A DNA stretch of 64,000 nt from CAWHQZ01 sp963831645. GTDB taxonomy: Bacteria > Pseudomonadota > Alphaproteobacteria > Rhizobiales > Aestuariivirgaceae. The notes under the pieces were generated by a model, which was not told where the DNA came from, searched no databases, and worked only from the letters and a program-made list of their open reading frames with translations. This document shows positions 1-9,817 of this stretch, in pieces. Numbering within the stretch: position 1 is the first letter of the stretch; the number at the start of each line of letters is the position of its first letter. The stretch is taken from the NCBI GenBank assembly GCA_963831645.1, contig CAWHQZ010000012.1, positions 1 through 64,000 on the forward strand, read 5' to 3'. Made by a program: the position numbers and the translations under genes.

Positions 1-43
1 GTCAAGACTTACGCTGCCGTCAAGAACGCCCTTGAACCAGAGC

Positions 44-1842
44 ATGTCCTTGGTCGAGCCCCGCCCACGGAGAAAGTTAGCGGCAATTCTTGCTGCCGAT
101 GTGGTGGGTTACTCGAAGTTGATGGCTAATGATGAAGCCCGAACGCTCGCTCTGTTGAAGGCTCGGCGTCGTCACGTGCTTGTGCCCCTGATCGCTCGGC
201 ACGAAGGCCGACTATTCAAAGTCATGGGGGATGGGGTGCTGGTGGAGTTCGCGAGCGCCGTCACGGCGGTCGAGTGCTCCGTCGAGCTCCAGAAGGCCAT
301 GGCTGCAGCTAACAAGGAAGCGCCTGACGATCCGCAGATCGTGCTCCGGGTAGGCATCAATCTCGGTGATGTGATGATTGAGGCAGGCGATCTTTATGGC
401 GATGGCGTGAATATCGCAGCTCGCCTCGAGGCCATAGCCGAACCAGGCGGCGTTGTCATATCCGGGGCTGCGTACGAGCAAGTGAAGAACAAGACCAGCT
501 CTCGCTTCGAGGACCTCGGGCTTCAGAAGCTGAAAAACATTCCCGAGGCCGTGCACGCCTACAGCATACGTTCGACTACTTCACATGACGTCCACCGATT
601 TCGCCCCGGATCTTCGGAGTTGGGGGGCCGGACAGCGATCGCGGTACTGCCATTCGTCAATTTGAGCAACGATCCGGAACAGGACTACTTCTCCGATGGT
701 GTAACAGAAGACCTCATCATGGAGCTGAGCCGGTTCCGCGAATTGACTGTAATCGCGCGTACTTCCTCTTTCGCGTATCGGGGCGCGGCTTTGAACCTCG
801 AGCGGGTCGGCGCGGAGCTTGGCGCCAGGTATGTTGTTGAAGGGACCGTTCGCAGGGCCGGTGACCGGCTGAGAATCAACGTTCAGCTCGTGGATGCCGC
901 TACAGGCAAGCACCTATTGGCCGAGCGATACGACCGCAGCTCAGTCGAAATCCGGGAGCTCCAGCACGAGGTCGTGCAGAAGATCGTCGCGCGAATAACC
1001 GGACGGGTTTCCCAGGCCGATCATGATCGCGCACTTCAGATGAGCGCCGACGAGCTGGCAGCATACGATTGCTGGCTCAGAGGGGTGCATGTATCGCGCA
1101 ATTGGACAGCGAAGACTGACGAGGAGGCGCTCAAATGGTTCGAAGCTGCCCTCGCGAGGGATCCGCATTTTGCGCGAGCCCATTCATCGCTCGCTCTCCT
1201 GCTGAATGTAAAGGAGGGAGTGCGGCCCGGCTACGAAGAGGGACGAGATCGATAGGGATCGAGCACTGAAGCATGCCCGGCTCGCCGTTCAATGCGACAA
1301 TGAGGATGCAAGGAGCCACTACAGCTTGGCCTCCGTTTCGATGCTTCGAGGAGACTTTGCGGTTGCGAAGCGGCATTACCGGCTGACCGAGGAGCTTAAC
1401 CCCAGTGACGCCGATACGATCCTGAATTGTGCTTTTGCTGCCGCAGTCCTGGGTGACGTCAGCAAAGCACAGCGAGCTTGCCGAGCGGGCTATCAAACTT
1501 AATCCGCTGCACGATGATTGGTACTACTTCTTGCTCAGCTCAATCCATTTCATTGCCGGGGAGTACGAGCGATGCTTTGAAGTCGGACATTCTTATATTG
1601 ATTTCTTTCCAGAACTGGCGGGCTGGACGGCAGCTGCTCTTGGGCTCTTAGGTCGAGAACCCGAGGCGAGAAACGAAGGCGCCAAATTCTTGCGGATAAT
1701 AGAAGAGTGTTGGGCTGGTCGCGAACCTTTCACTCCCCCCAAGGCGGTCGAATGGTTCCTTCACATTAACAAGTGCGTTCGTGGGCCACCGAGGGCTGAA
1801 CTATTGCGCGGGCTGCGCATCGCCGATCTACCGGTGCCTTAG
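44..1842 (+). CDS. Class III adenylate/guanylate cyclase with TolB-like and TPR regions (two frame breaks)
   Basis: The N-terminal ~170 residues form a class III nucleotide cyclase domain: AAILAADVVGYSKLM with the metal-binding Asp, then FKVMGDGVLVEF and GDGVNIAARLEAIA. A TolB/FlgO-like domain follows (IAVLPFVNLSNDPEQDYFSDGVTEDL), then TPR-type helices. Such proteins are common in rhizobia and probably make cAMP in response to an unknown partner. The first frame ends at 1255. Coding sense continues in a second frame from about 1257 to 1500 (DRALKHARLAVQ...) and in a third to 1842 (SELAERAIKLNPLHDDWYYF), so two frame changes are needed for the usual ~600 aa. ATG at 44 is preferred to TTG at 32. 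The family call is firm; whether the gene works is not. Confidence 0.8.
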
Positions 1843-2066
1843 GAGATGAAAAGTTTCTGCGCTGCTCTTTGGTGGCCGCGCAGCGAAGGCAAGGGTACAA
1901 GGCTGGGCAATCCTTCCAGCGCTGTGGTTGAACGCATCGCTTCTAGCGGCCATGCTCGTGCTGCCCAACAGTTCGTCGAGACCGTGGCGCTTGGCCCGGG
2001 TACATGGGCGCAGCTCCCACCCGAAGTGCAGCAGGTCGATCTGGCGCCAATTTGCCATACTGCCGT

Positions 2067-2081
2067 ACTATATGATATAGT
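2067..2081. promoter_or_regulatory. Perfect palindrome upstream of vapB, probable operator
   Basis: ACTATATGATATAGT is a perfect 7-bp inverted repeat around one central base. It lies 7 nt upstream of the vapB start, where VapB-family antitoxins normally bind to repress their own operon. The operator role is inferred from position and symmetry. Confidence 0.6.
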
Positions 2082-2088
2082 CGCCCGT

Positions 2089-2334
2089 ATGAAAACGACC
2101 ATACACATACCTGACAGCCTCTTCGAGGAGGCTCGCCAGTTGGCGCACAGGGAGCGTACCACGCTGAAGGCCCTCGTCGAACAGGGGCTGCGCCGGATCG
2201 TGTCCGAGCGCAAACGGCGAAGCGGATTCCGCCTGCGCAAGGCGACGTTCAAGGGTCAGGGGCTGCAACCTCAAGTCGCCGGAGCATCCTGGGAGCGGAT
2301 TCGCGATCTGAGCTACGAAGGTCGTGGCGGATGA
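2089..2334 (+). CDS. vapB: VapB-family antitoxin
   Basis: An 81-aa protein beginning MKTTIHIPDSLFEEA, the ribbon-helix-helix start typical of VapB antitoxins of the type that pair with PIN toxins. Lys/Arg-rich sequence follows (VSERKRRSGFRLRKATFKGQG), then a C-terminal tail ending WERIRDLSYEGRGG, which in this family wraps around the toxin. ATG at 2089 is chosen although the frame is open upstream, because the RHH domain begins exactly here and a palindromic operator sits just before it. The last codons overlap vapC by ATGA, so the two should be translationally coupled. Confidence 0.85.
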   Translation: MKTTIHIPDSLFEEARQLAHRERTTLKALVEQGLRRIVSERKRRSGFRLRKATFKGQGLQPQVAGASWERIRDLSYEGRGG

Positions 2335-2765
2335 TAGCCGTCGACAGCAATCTCCTGGTTTACGCCCACCGCGAAGACTCCGACTGGCACGAGGCGGCGT
2401 ACACATGCATCCTCGAGCTGGCGGAGGGGCGAGCGCCCTGGGCCACACCCTGGCCGTGCATTCACGAATTTCTGGCCATTGCGACCCATCCCAGGATCTA
2501 TGCTCCGCCTACACCAATCGAGACGGCTCTGGATCAGGTGCAAGCATGGCTCGAATCGCCGAGTCTGATCTTGCTTTCCGAATCGGAAAACTATTGGGAG
2601 CAGCTCCGGGACATCCTTCGCTCCAGCCGCGTATCGGGTCCACAAGTACACGATGCAAGAGTTGCCGCCTTGTGCCTGCAGCACGGAGTAACCGAACTGT
2701 GGACAGCGGATCGCGATTTTGGGCGGTTTCCAGGGCTCAAGGTCCGAAATCCCATGCTGGCATAG
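2331..2765 (+). CDS. vapC: PIN-domain ribonuclease toxin (VapC family)
   Basis: A 144-aa PIN domain: MIAVDSNLLVYAH carries the first acidic residue, an HEF motif lies near residue 45, DARVAALCLQHGV gives the mid-domain acidic residue, and ELWTADRDFGRF the last Asp cluster. PIN toxins are Mg-dependent RNases that cleave tRNA or rRNA when released from their antitoxin. The start overlaps the vapB stop. All catalytic acidic positions are visible and the frame is intact, so the pair is probably functional. Confidence 0.88.
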   Translation: MIAVDSNLLVYAHREDSDWHEAAYTCILELAEGRAPWATPWPCIHEFLAIATHPRIYAPPTPIETALDQVQAWLESPSLILLSESENYWEQLRDILRSSRVSGPQVHDARVAALCLQHGVTELWTADRDFGRFPGLKVRNPMLA

Positions 2766-2918
2766 GTCCACCATGGGGGTCTGGGGACGCGCAATGACGG
2801 AATTGATAGAGCCATTGCACAGCCGTCGATCGAGCGGATCTCTTGGCTCCGCGGCGGCAATGGTGAGGGACAAGGCGTAGGCCGAGCCGCGACCGGCGCA
2901 GGACAGGGGAGGCAAGGG

Positions 2919-4234
2919 GTGCATCGGGATGATTTCGTGATGTTCTGTTACTGCGACGTCGCCGGCCAGGTGCGCGGCAAGGGCTTCCCCGCCAAGGACT
3001 TGGATGCCCGGATGACAAGGGGCATCGGCTGGACGCCCACCAATATCCTGATCAGCGCCTTCGGTCCCATCGCCAGCAGCCCGTTCGGGTCTTGGGGCGA
3101 CCTGATCCTCATGCCGGACCCTGCGACCAGGGTCGAAGTCGACTTCGGCGACGGCTCCCCGCCCGAGCACTTCTATCTGAGCGACGTGCTCAACACCGAT
3201 TGCACGCCCTGGGAGTGCTGTCCGCGCACTTTCCTCAAACGCGCCCTGGCGGCCCTCGAGACCGAGACGGGGCATCAGGTCGTGGCGTCGCTGGAGCAGG
3301 AGTTCTTCTATGGCGGCGCCGGAGGCAAACGCGTCTTCCTCCTACAACCTGAGCTCGGTGCGCCGGCACGGCGAATTCGGCGGAGCGCTGCTCCACGCGC
3401 TGCGGATGGCCAACGTCGACGTCGATTCCTACCTGCCGGAATACGGCGTCCGCCAATACGAGGTCACGTACCGGCCAGGGCCCGCCGTACGTGCCGCCGA
3501 TCACGCCCTGATCGTGCGCGAGATCGCCCGGGCGACGGCCCATCGCCTCGGCCACCGGGCGTCCTTCGCGCCCATGGTCGCGAGCGACGGCATCGGCAAC
3601 GGCGTCCATATCCACATGAGTCTTCGCGACGAAGGTGGCCGTCCCGGTGACCTACGATGGCAAGGGCCGCCATGGCCTCAGCGCCGTCGCGGGACAGTTC
3701 ATCGCCGGCATCCTGCGCCATATGCCGGCTCTCTCAGCCATCACGGCGCCCAGCATGGTGTCCTATCTGCGGCTGACGCCCTATCGCTGGAGCGCGTCCT
3801 ACAACAATCTGGGCTACCGCGACCGCGAGGCCGGGGTCAGGATCGCGCCGGCCTTCGCAACGCCGGGCGCCGATGTCGGCGCGCAGTACAACTTCGAATA
3901 TCGAGCAGCCGATGCGGCAGCCAATCCCTATCTGGCGCTCGCGGTCCTCATCCATGCAGGGCTGGAAGGGATCGCGAACCACCTGCCGCCGCCGGAAGTA
4001 ACCGAGACCCACCCCGCAGACTTCACCGCGGAAGAGCTACGCCGACGCGGCATCGTCCGCCTGCCGCAATCGCTCCCTGAGGCCCTGCAGGCGCTGGAGG
4101 CCGACGCGATCGTCCGCAGCTGGTTCCCGCCGGCGTTGTTCGACGTCTATCTGCGCTGCAAGCGATGGGAAGTCGACTTCATGGGCAAGTTACCGGTGGA
4201 CGAACAGTGTCGCCGCTACGTCGAGGTCTACTGA
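2919..4234 (+). CDS. Glutamine-synthetase-family gamma-glutamyl ligase (two frame breaks)
   Basis: About 438 aa once three frames are joined (2919 to ~3340, ~3340 to ~3640, ~3640 to 4234), the usual length of short GS-like ligases. Visible GS features are the metal-site Glu in ASLEQEFFY, PEYGVRQYEVTY, the catalytic His in GNGVHIHMSL, and the phosphate/substrate Arg region LRLTPYRWSASYNNLGYRDREAGVRI. GTG at 2919 follows an AGGGGAGG ribosome-binding site. Proteins of this size often gamma-glutamylate amines such as polyamines or monoamines rather than ammonia. The adjacent aminotransferase and amidohydrolases fit an amine catabolic pathway. The substrate is unknown. Confidence 0.82.
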
Positions 4235-4242
4235 AGCCGTAG

Positions 4243-5571
4243 CTACCAGCCCGCATAGGCAGCTATCGCGGCCTCGGGGACCCGGCCCGCCTCGACGTCC
4301 TCGAGCGCCCGGTCGAGGATGCTCAAACCCTCTTCGGCTTCGGCCGCGCTCAAGGTGAGGGGCGGTGTGAGCTCGAGGACATTCGAATGGTGACCGACGT
4401 AGAACACCGCGGCGCCGAGCTCCGATGCCCGGTAGGCCACCTTGGCGCAGGCCCGGGTGGCGGGCGCCCGGGTTGCTCGGTTGTCGACCAGGTCGATGCC
4501 GATGACGAGGCCGCGGCCGCGGACATCGCCGATGAGCGGATGCCGGTTCGACATCCGCGTAAGACCATCCGTGAGCTGACGGCCCCGGGCGGCCGCGTTC
4601 TCCATCAGCCGGTCGCCCTGAATGGTCCTCAGCACTGCCCGCCCCGCAGCGGCACACACCGGGTTTCCGGACAGCGTGGTGACGGTCAGTCCGAGTTTGT
4701 GGTTCAGGATTTCGGCCGGTCCGACCACGGCGGAGAGAGGCAAACCGCCGCCGATCGACTTGCCGAAGGAAACGATGTCGGGCACGACGCCCTCCGCGTC
4801 GAAGGAATGCATGAACCCGGTTCGGCCGAGCCCCACTTTGACTTCATCGCAAATGAGCAGAATGCCGTGGCGCCGGCATAGCTCGCTGAGCCCCCTGAGG
4901 AACCCGGGCGGCGGCACGATGTCGCCGGCATCGCACATGATGGCCTCGAGGAAGACCCCGGCGATCTGCGACGGCGGCGCGATCGTGTCGAGGAGATATG
5001 CGAAGTAGTCGAGGACCTGCTTTCCCACGTCGCCGGCGAAGGCCGGGCGATAAAGGTCGGGGTAGGGGACGTAGATCTGGCCGGGCCGGGAGGAGGGAAC
5101 GCTGTTGAGCTGCTGGGCGCTGTAGCCCGACAGCGCCAGGCTGCCGGACAGTCCTCCGTGGGTGCCGCCGATGAAGGATACGAACCGCGATCTCCCCGTG
5201 GCGGCGGTTACCGCCCGCGCCAGGGCGTCGTTGGCATCCGAGCCGCAGTGGCCGAGCCAGACCCGGCGGTCGCCCGAGCCCGGCACCAGGGCAAGCAGCT
5301 CCTCGGCGAGGCCGACCGCTTCGGGGTTGGTGGTGCTGAGGTTGCTCGCCGAGGCCATGTCTCCGACGGCTCGCCGTACCGCCTCGACGACGGCCGGGTG
5401 GGCGTAGCCGAGGGCCGCTGCACCCCAGGCGCCGGAGAGATCGAGGATGCGGCGGCCGTCCTCGGCGATGAGGTACGAGCCCTTTCCGCGAACCACGGCA
5501 CAGGGAAAGAAACGGATCTTGTTGGTTTCGGCGATGACCCGCCGCTCGCGCTCTTCGAGGCTGAGTGCCAT
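4243..5571 (-). CDS. Class III PLP aminotransferase (4-aminobutyrate/diaminobutyrate type)
   Basis: An intact 442-aa fold-type I aminotransferase. GSDANDALARAV marks the cofactor phosphate region, LLICDEVKVGLGRTG the PLP-ring Asp, and SFGKSIGGGLPLSAVVG the Schiff-base Lys. The C-terminal part has DVRGRGLVIGIDLVD. ATG at 5571 follows GGAGAGGACT and starts the protein as MALSLEERERR; in-frame codons upstream lack conservation-like sequence. It is convergent with the GS-like ligase (8-bp gap) and divergent from the amidohydrolase gene, so the cluster is probably one functional unit on two strands. Transamination of a terminal amino group (GABA, beta-amino acid or omega-amino acid) is the expected reaction; the precise substrate is open. 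Confidence 0.85.
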   Translation of the reverse strand: MALSLEERERRVIAETNKIRFFPCAVVRGKGSYLIAEDGRRILDLSGAWGAAALGYAHPAVVEAVRRAVGDMASASNLSTTNPEAVGLAEELLALVPGSGDRRVWLGHCGSDANDALARAVTAATGRSRFVSFIGGTHGGLSGSLALSGYSAQQLNSVPSSRPGQIYVPYPDLYRPAFAGDVGKQVLDYFAYLLDTIAPPSQIAGVFLEAIMCDAGDIVPPPGFLRGLSELCRRHGILLICDEVKVGLGRTGFMHSFDAEGVVPDIVSFGKSIGGGLPLSAVVGPAEILNHKLGLTVTTLSGNPVCAAAGRAVLRTIQGDRLMENAAARGRQLTDGLTRMSNRHPLIGDVRGRGLVIGIDLVDNRATRAPATRACAKVAYRASELGAAVFYVGHHSNVLELTPPLTLSAAEAEEGLSILDRALEDVEAGRVPEAAIAAYAGW

Positions 5572-5743
5572 CGGGTAGTCCTCTCCGTCGCATGGCTGCA
5601 TTCGAAACACTAACCGATGGTGATCGTGGTGCAACGCCGGTTTGGCGGCCGGGCACCCCGGCGGCGATGTTGCATTCCGGACGGCGGCCAGATTATGGTG
5701 TCCCGAACTTGTGGCAGGCTCGCTGCCTGGGGAGAGTCACGGA

Positions 5744-6595
5744 GTGCAACGCGAGGCGCCAGCCGTCGGATCCTGGATCGCTCGCGACGAGCCGTCGCCT
5801 TTCGCGATCGTCAATCGACAGGGCAAGAGCCGGGCGATCCTCGCCTGCGACCACGCCAGCGCCTATATCCCCCGACGGCTGGGAACACTCGGTCTTGAAC
5901 CCGCCGATCGGAAGCGGCACATCGCATGGGACATCGGCGCTGCCGAGGTGGCCCGCCGCCTGTCCGGCCATCTGGACGCGCTGCTCATCCTCACGGGCTA
6001 TTCCAGACTGGTCGTCGACTGCAACCGCCCTCTGAACGTCGCCGACGCTTTCGCCGAACGCAGCGAAGACACGGTGATTGCGGGCAATATCGGGATCGGC
6101 GCGGTGGAGAAGTCGGAACGCGCCGCCGCCTTCTACTGGCCCTACCACGATGCCCTGCACGGCCTGATCGAATCCCGCGTCGAGGGCGGCGCGGCGCCGG
6201 TGCTGGTCGGCGTGCATTCCTTCACGCCGGTCTACCGGGGCATCCCACGGCCCTGGCACGTCGGAGTCCACTACCGGCTGGATCCGCGCGCCGCCCTTCT
6301 CGCCCTCGCCGCTCTCAGGAGCGAGCCGGGATTGACCGTCGGCGAGAATGAGCCGTACGAAGTCACTCTCGACGGAGACTACACCGCTCCTGTGCATGCG
6401 GAACGCCGGGGCATGCCTTACGTATTGTTCGAGATCCGCCAGGACCTCATTGCCTCGCACGCCGGGGTCCACGAGTGGGCCGACCGGCTTGCCGCGGTAC
6501 TGCGTCCCGTCCTCGATCACGGAAGCCTCGACGGGTTCGGCGAGCCCGCTCGCGACGTGTGGGAACCGCGCTACGAAACTGGAGATCGGCCATGA
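5744..6595 (+). CDS. N-formylglutamate amidohydrolase family enzyme
   Basis: An intact protein of about 283 aa resembling the HutG-type N-formylglutamate amidohydrolase family. It has SRAILACDHASAYIPRRLG near the N-terminus, KRHIAWDIGAAEVARRL, SRLVVDCNRPL and VGVHSFTPVYRG, with His/Asp residues that bind Zn in the family. The start is taken as GTG at 5744, which follows GGGGAGAGTCACGGA; a TTG at 5642 is a weaker alternative. There are no other hut genes nearby, so histidine degradation is not implied. Next to the GS-like ligase it could hydrolyse a gamma-glutamyl or N-acyl intermediate. It overlaps the next gene by ATGA. Confidence 0.8.
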   Translation: MQREAPAVGSWIARDEPSPFAIVNRQGKSRAILACDHASAYIPRRLGTLGLEPADRKRHIAWDIGAAEVARRLSGHLDALLILTGYSRLVVDCNRPLNVADAFAERSEDTVIAGNIGIGAVEKSERAAAFYWPYHDALHGLIESRVEGGAAPVLVGVHSFTPVYRGIPRPWHVGVHYRLDPRAALLALAALRSEPGLTVGENEPYEVTLDGDYTAPVHAERRGMPYVLFEIRQDLIASHAGVHEWADRLAAVLRPVLDHGSLDGFGEPARDVWEPRYETGDRP

Positions 6596-7267
6596 AGAGA
6601 AGCGAGATCGATGCCCTCCCGCTGGAAGGCGATGTGTCGTTCCGCGAGCGGCAAGTCGAGCCCGGCCGCACGGCGCTGCTGCTCATCGATCTGCAGAAGG
6701 GTGAATACAACGAACGGAAGATCAAGGCCGAGCCGGAACACGCGTATTTCTGGAACCGCCTCGCCAGGGTGGTGATCCCCAACGGACAGAAGCTCCTGGC
6801 GGCGTGTCGCGGCGCCGGGGTCGAAGTGCTGTTCACGACCGTCGAGTGCTACACGCTGGACGGCCGGGACCGCAGCCTCGACTACAAGGTGTCGGGGATT
6901 TTCGCCGCCAAGGGATCGTGGGAAGCGGAGGTCATCGACGAGCTCAAGCCGATGCCCAACGAGATCTCCATTCCGAAAATGTCGTCGAGCGTGTTCATGT
7001 CGACCAACATCGAATACGTGCTGCGCAACCTGGGGATCGAGTTCCTCATGGTCATGGGGGTCGTCACCGATCAGTGTGTCGAGTTCGGCGGTACGCGACG
7101 CCTGCGACCTGGGCTTTCTCGTCACGCTCATCGAGGACGGCTGCGCGACGATGACTCAGGAGCGCCACGACGCAACGCTGAGGGCGATCAAGGGTTATTG
7201 CCGACAGCGCAAGACGGACCAGGTTCTGGCCGAGCTTCGCAGTTGGCGCAAGGAGGCGGCCGAGTAG
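6592..7267 (+). CDS. Isochorismatase-family cysteine hydrolase (one frame break)
   Basis: A cysteine hydrolase of about 225 aa. The catalytic triad is visible: Asp in ALLLIDLQKGEY, Lys in SIPKMSSSVF, Cys in VVTDQCVE. The frame changes at about 7085 and resumes as DACDLGFLVTLIEDGCATMTQERHDATLRAIKGY. The family includes N-carbamoyl and ureidoacrylate amidohydrolases as well as nicotinamidases. It is translationally coupled to the preceding amidohydrolase (ATGA overlap) and 66 bp upstream of the importer binding protein. This suggests a hydrolytic step on the imported compound. The substrate cannot be read from sequence. Confidence 0.8.
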
Positions 7268-7333
7268 ACGGTCACGCAACCCGTCGAGGATCGGCAACGA
7301 AACGGCGGTGCGCCGCCAGGAGGAGACGCAAGG

Positions 7334-8549
7334 ATGAAAAAGCAGGCGATCGTGGGTTTGGCAGCCGTCGCGGTGATGGCGGCGGGACTGGCCAGGACGG
7401 TGACGGCAGCGGACGATGTCACCATCGGCTTCGCCATTGCGCTCAGTGGCTGGATGAACGCGTATGACGGACCGCCGCTGAACGGGTCGAAAATGGCGAT
7501 CGACGAGTTCAATGCCAAGGGCGGAATCCTCGGCAAGCAGATCAAGGCGGTGATCGCCGATACCAAGACCGACGTCGTCGAGGGCGCGAAAGCCGGTGCG
7601 GAAGTGATCGCCAAGGGCGCGCAATTCATGGCGGTGTCGTGCGACTACGACATGGGCGCGCCGGCCGCGACGGTCGCCAACGAAAACAAGATGATCGCGA
7701 TCTCGTATTGCGCCTCCGACGCCAAGATGGGCGTGCAGGGCATCGGACCCTACGTATTCAGCCTGGAGATTTTCGGCCAGGGCGAAGGTGCGGTAGCAGC
7801 CGCCTACGCCTGGAAGCGGGGCTGGAAGAAGGGCTATGCAATTCTCGATACCTCGATCGAATTCGACAAGAGCGTCTGCGACGGCTTCCTCGAGTATTTT
7901 ACCAAGCTCGGCGGCGAGATCGTCGGCGCCGACACCTTCACGCAGGAGGATGCCTCTATCGCCTCGCAGATCACCCGCTACAAGGACGCTGCGGCAAGCA
8001 AGGGCGAACCCGCAGGTCATCATGCTCTGCTCCTACATCCCCGGCGGGGCGAGCGCCATTCGCCAGATACGCGCCGCCGGCATCAATGTGCCGATCATCG
8101 GCGGCGACTCCATGGACGGCGATTACTGGGTGCAGAGCGTTCCCGGCCTGAGCGAGCATTATGCCGTGACCTTCGGGTCGAAGTGGGGCGACGACAATCG
8201 TGCGGAAGTCAACGACTTCTTCAGGCGTTACCGGGAGAAGTTTGGCGAGCCCGAGTCCTCCTTCCCGCTCAACGGCTACAGCCTGATCCAGGCCATCAAG
8301 GTGGCGGCCGAACGGGCCGGATCGCTCGACACCGAAGCGGTGCTCGCGGAGCTCAACAAGTTCACCAAGGAGCCTCTGCTCTGGGGCGCGACGACCTTCA
8401 CGCCGGAGACCCACATCGATCTCGTCCATCCGATGACGATCGTTCAGGTCCAGAACGGCAAGGGCAGCTTCGCCGACCAGCTGACCGTCGAGGACCCGCC
8501 GAAACTGAAGCTGATCTTCCCGGAGTTCAGAGCCGACTTGTACAAGTAG
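7334..8549 (+). CDS. livK: Branched-chain-type ABC transporter periplasmic binding protein (one frame break)
   Basis: It begins with a Sec signal peptide (MKKQAIVGLAAVAVMAAGLARTVTAADD) and an excellent Shine-Dalgarno AGGAGG. It continues with the periplasmic-binding type 6 fold: DVTIGFAIALSGWMNAYDGPPLNGSKMA, FNAKGGILGKQIKAVIADTKTD. At about 8010 the frame changes and the C-terminal lobe continues (VIMLCSYIPGGASAIRQIRAAGINVPIIGGDSMDG...). Total about 404 aa, normal for the family. It should capture the substrate for LivHM/FG. Amide, amine or urea-type ligands are as plausible as Leu/Ile/Val given the neighbours. Confidence 0.85.
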
Positions 8550-8659
8550 CCGCGCTTTTGCGAATGCTGCCACGCTCACCCCGTGGCCCCGCCGCTCCAC
8601 TCGTTTTCGTCATTCCGGCGCAAGAGCTTGTGAAAAAATCCGGCAACGGTGATTGTTGC

Positions 8660-8755
8660 TGCACCGCTTCATTGGATCCCCTCTTGCGAGGGGATGACGA
8701 TCTTGTTTCTCTCGCACCACCATTCGTCATCCCCGCGATAAGCGGGGATCCAATA
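8660..8755. repeat. REP-like palindromic doublet
   Basis: Two hairpins lie in the 350-bp gap between livK and livH: ATCCCCTC-TTGC-GAGGGGAT at 8676-8695 and ATCCCCGC-GATAA-GCGGGGAT at 8729-8749. The first plus about 25 following bases (CGATCTTGTTTCTCTCGC) is nearly identical to 17209-17270. This is the dispersed alphaproteobacterial intergenic palindrome. I see no gene in the rest of 8550-8899. Confidence 0.75.
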
Positions 8756-8899
8756 CGACGGCGCAACATCTTCACCTATGCCAGTATTCGTCGACGCCTG
8801 ATGGTCCGATGATGACAGCATGCCGTCCTTGAAGCGCGTTGAGGCTCACGATTGGAACTCCGCTCGCCAGGAGCCGCCGCAAGCCCGGCTCGCGGTGAC

Positions 8900-9815
8900 A
8901 TGACCAATCTCCTTCAGGTGGCGATCGACGCCCTGGCGCTCGGCAGCCTCTATGCGCTGACCGCGCTCGGCGTCGGCCTGATCTTCGGCGTCATGCGCCT
9001 GATCAACTTCGCGCACGGCGACTTCATCATGGTCGGCGGATACGCGCTGATCGTGCCTTCTTCGGCCGCTACCGCCACGGCGTTCATCGGCGACCTGGCC
9101 GGCGCCGCTCCTGGTCGCTGCGGTCTGCGCGATCGTCGTGCTGCTGGCGCTGGCATCGGAACGGCTCGCCTTCCGGCCGGTGCGCACCGCCGCACCCTCG
9201 GTGCTCCTGATTACCTCGTTCGCTCTGAGCTACTTTCTCCAGAACGCAGTCATCATGATCTATGGCGGGCGCGCCAAGGCGGTGAACCTCTGGCCGGCTC
9301 TGATGGAGCCGGTCATGGCGGCGGGCGTGCGTATTCCGAAACTGCAGATACTGACGATCGTCACGACCTTCGTCTTGCTGGCCCTCCTGGTGGTGTTTCT
9401 CCGGCGCACGCCGCTCGGCGTGGCCATGCGGGCCGCCTCCGAGGATTTCCGCATGGCGCGGCTGCTGGGGGTCAGGGCCAACCGGGTGATCGCCGTCGCT
9501 TTCGCCGTCAGCGGCTTCCTTGCCGCTGCCGTGTCCGTCCTGCTCGTCGCGCAGACCGGGGTGCTCTCGTATCACATGGGCGTGCCGCTCGTCCTCTTCG
9601 CCTTCGTGGCGACCGTCGTGGGCGGCATGGGCAGCCTGGCGGGCGCCGTGCTCGGCGGCTTCGCGGTCGGGATCGGCAGCGTCCTGTTCCAGGTGATCCT
9701 GCCGATCGACTGGCGGGCCAACCGCGACGTTTGGGTCTATGGCATGATCCTTCTCGTGCTGCTGCTGCGGCCGAGCGGGCTGGTGCAGGTGAAATCGCTC
9801 GAAGAGCGCGCCTGA
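8900..9815 (+). CDS. livH: Branched-chain-type ABC permease LivH (one frame break)
   Basis: A hydrophobic permease starting MTNLLQVAIDALALGSLYALTALGVGLIFGVMRLINFAHGDF, the diagnostic LivH N-terminus. The frame changes at about 9085 and continues through repeated membrane segments (VLLITSFALSYFLQNAVIMIYGG, PLGVAMRAASEDFRMARLLGVRANRVIAVAFAVSG) to VWVYGMILLVLLLRPSGL. Joined length is about 305 aa, normal for LivH. It is separated from livM by 2 bp, so the two inner-membrane subunits are co-translated. Confidence 0.85.
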
Positions 9816-9817
9816 CG

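Noticed and set aside
1846..2088. An extended N-terminus for the VapB antitoxin
   Set aside because: The upstream 81 codons show no conserved pattern and would place the operator palindrome inside the gene. The RHH domain starts at 2089.
2919..4234. Housekeeping glutamine synthetase GlnA
   Set aside because: The protein is about 438 aa with amine-ligase-like neighbours and no glnB. A catabolic gamma-glutamyl ligase fits better, though not proven.
5158..5613. A long plus-strand frame antisense to the class III aminotransferase
   Set aside because: High-GC shadow of a well-supported minus-strand gene; no family resemblance.
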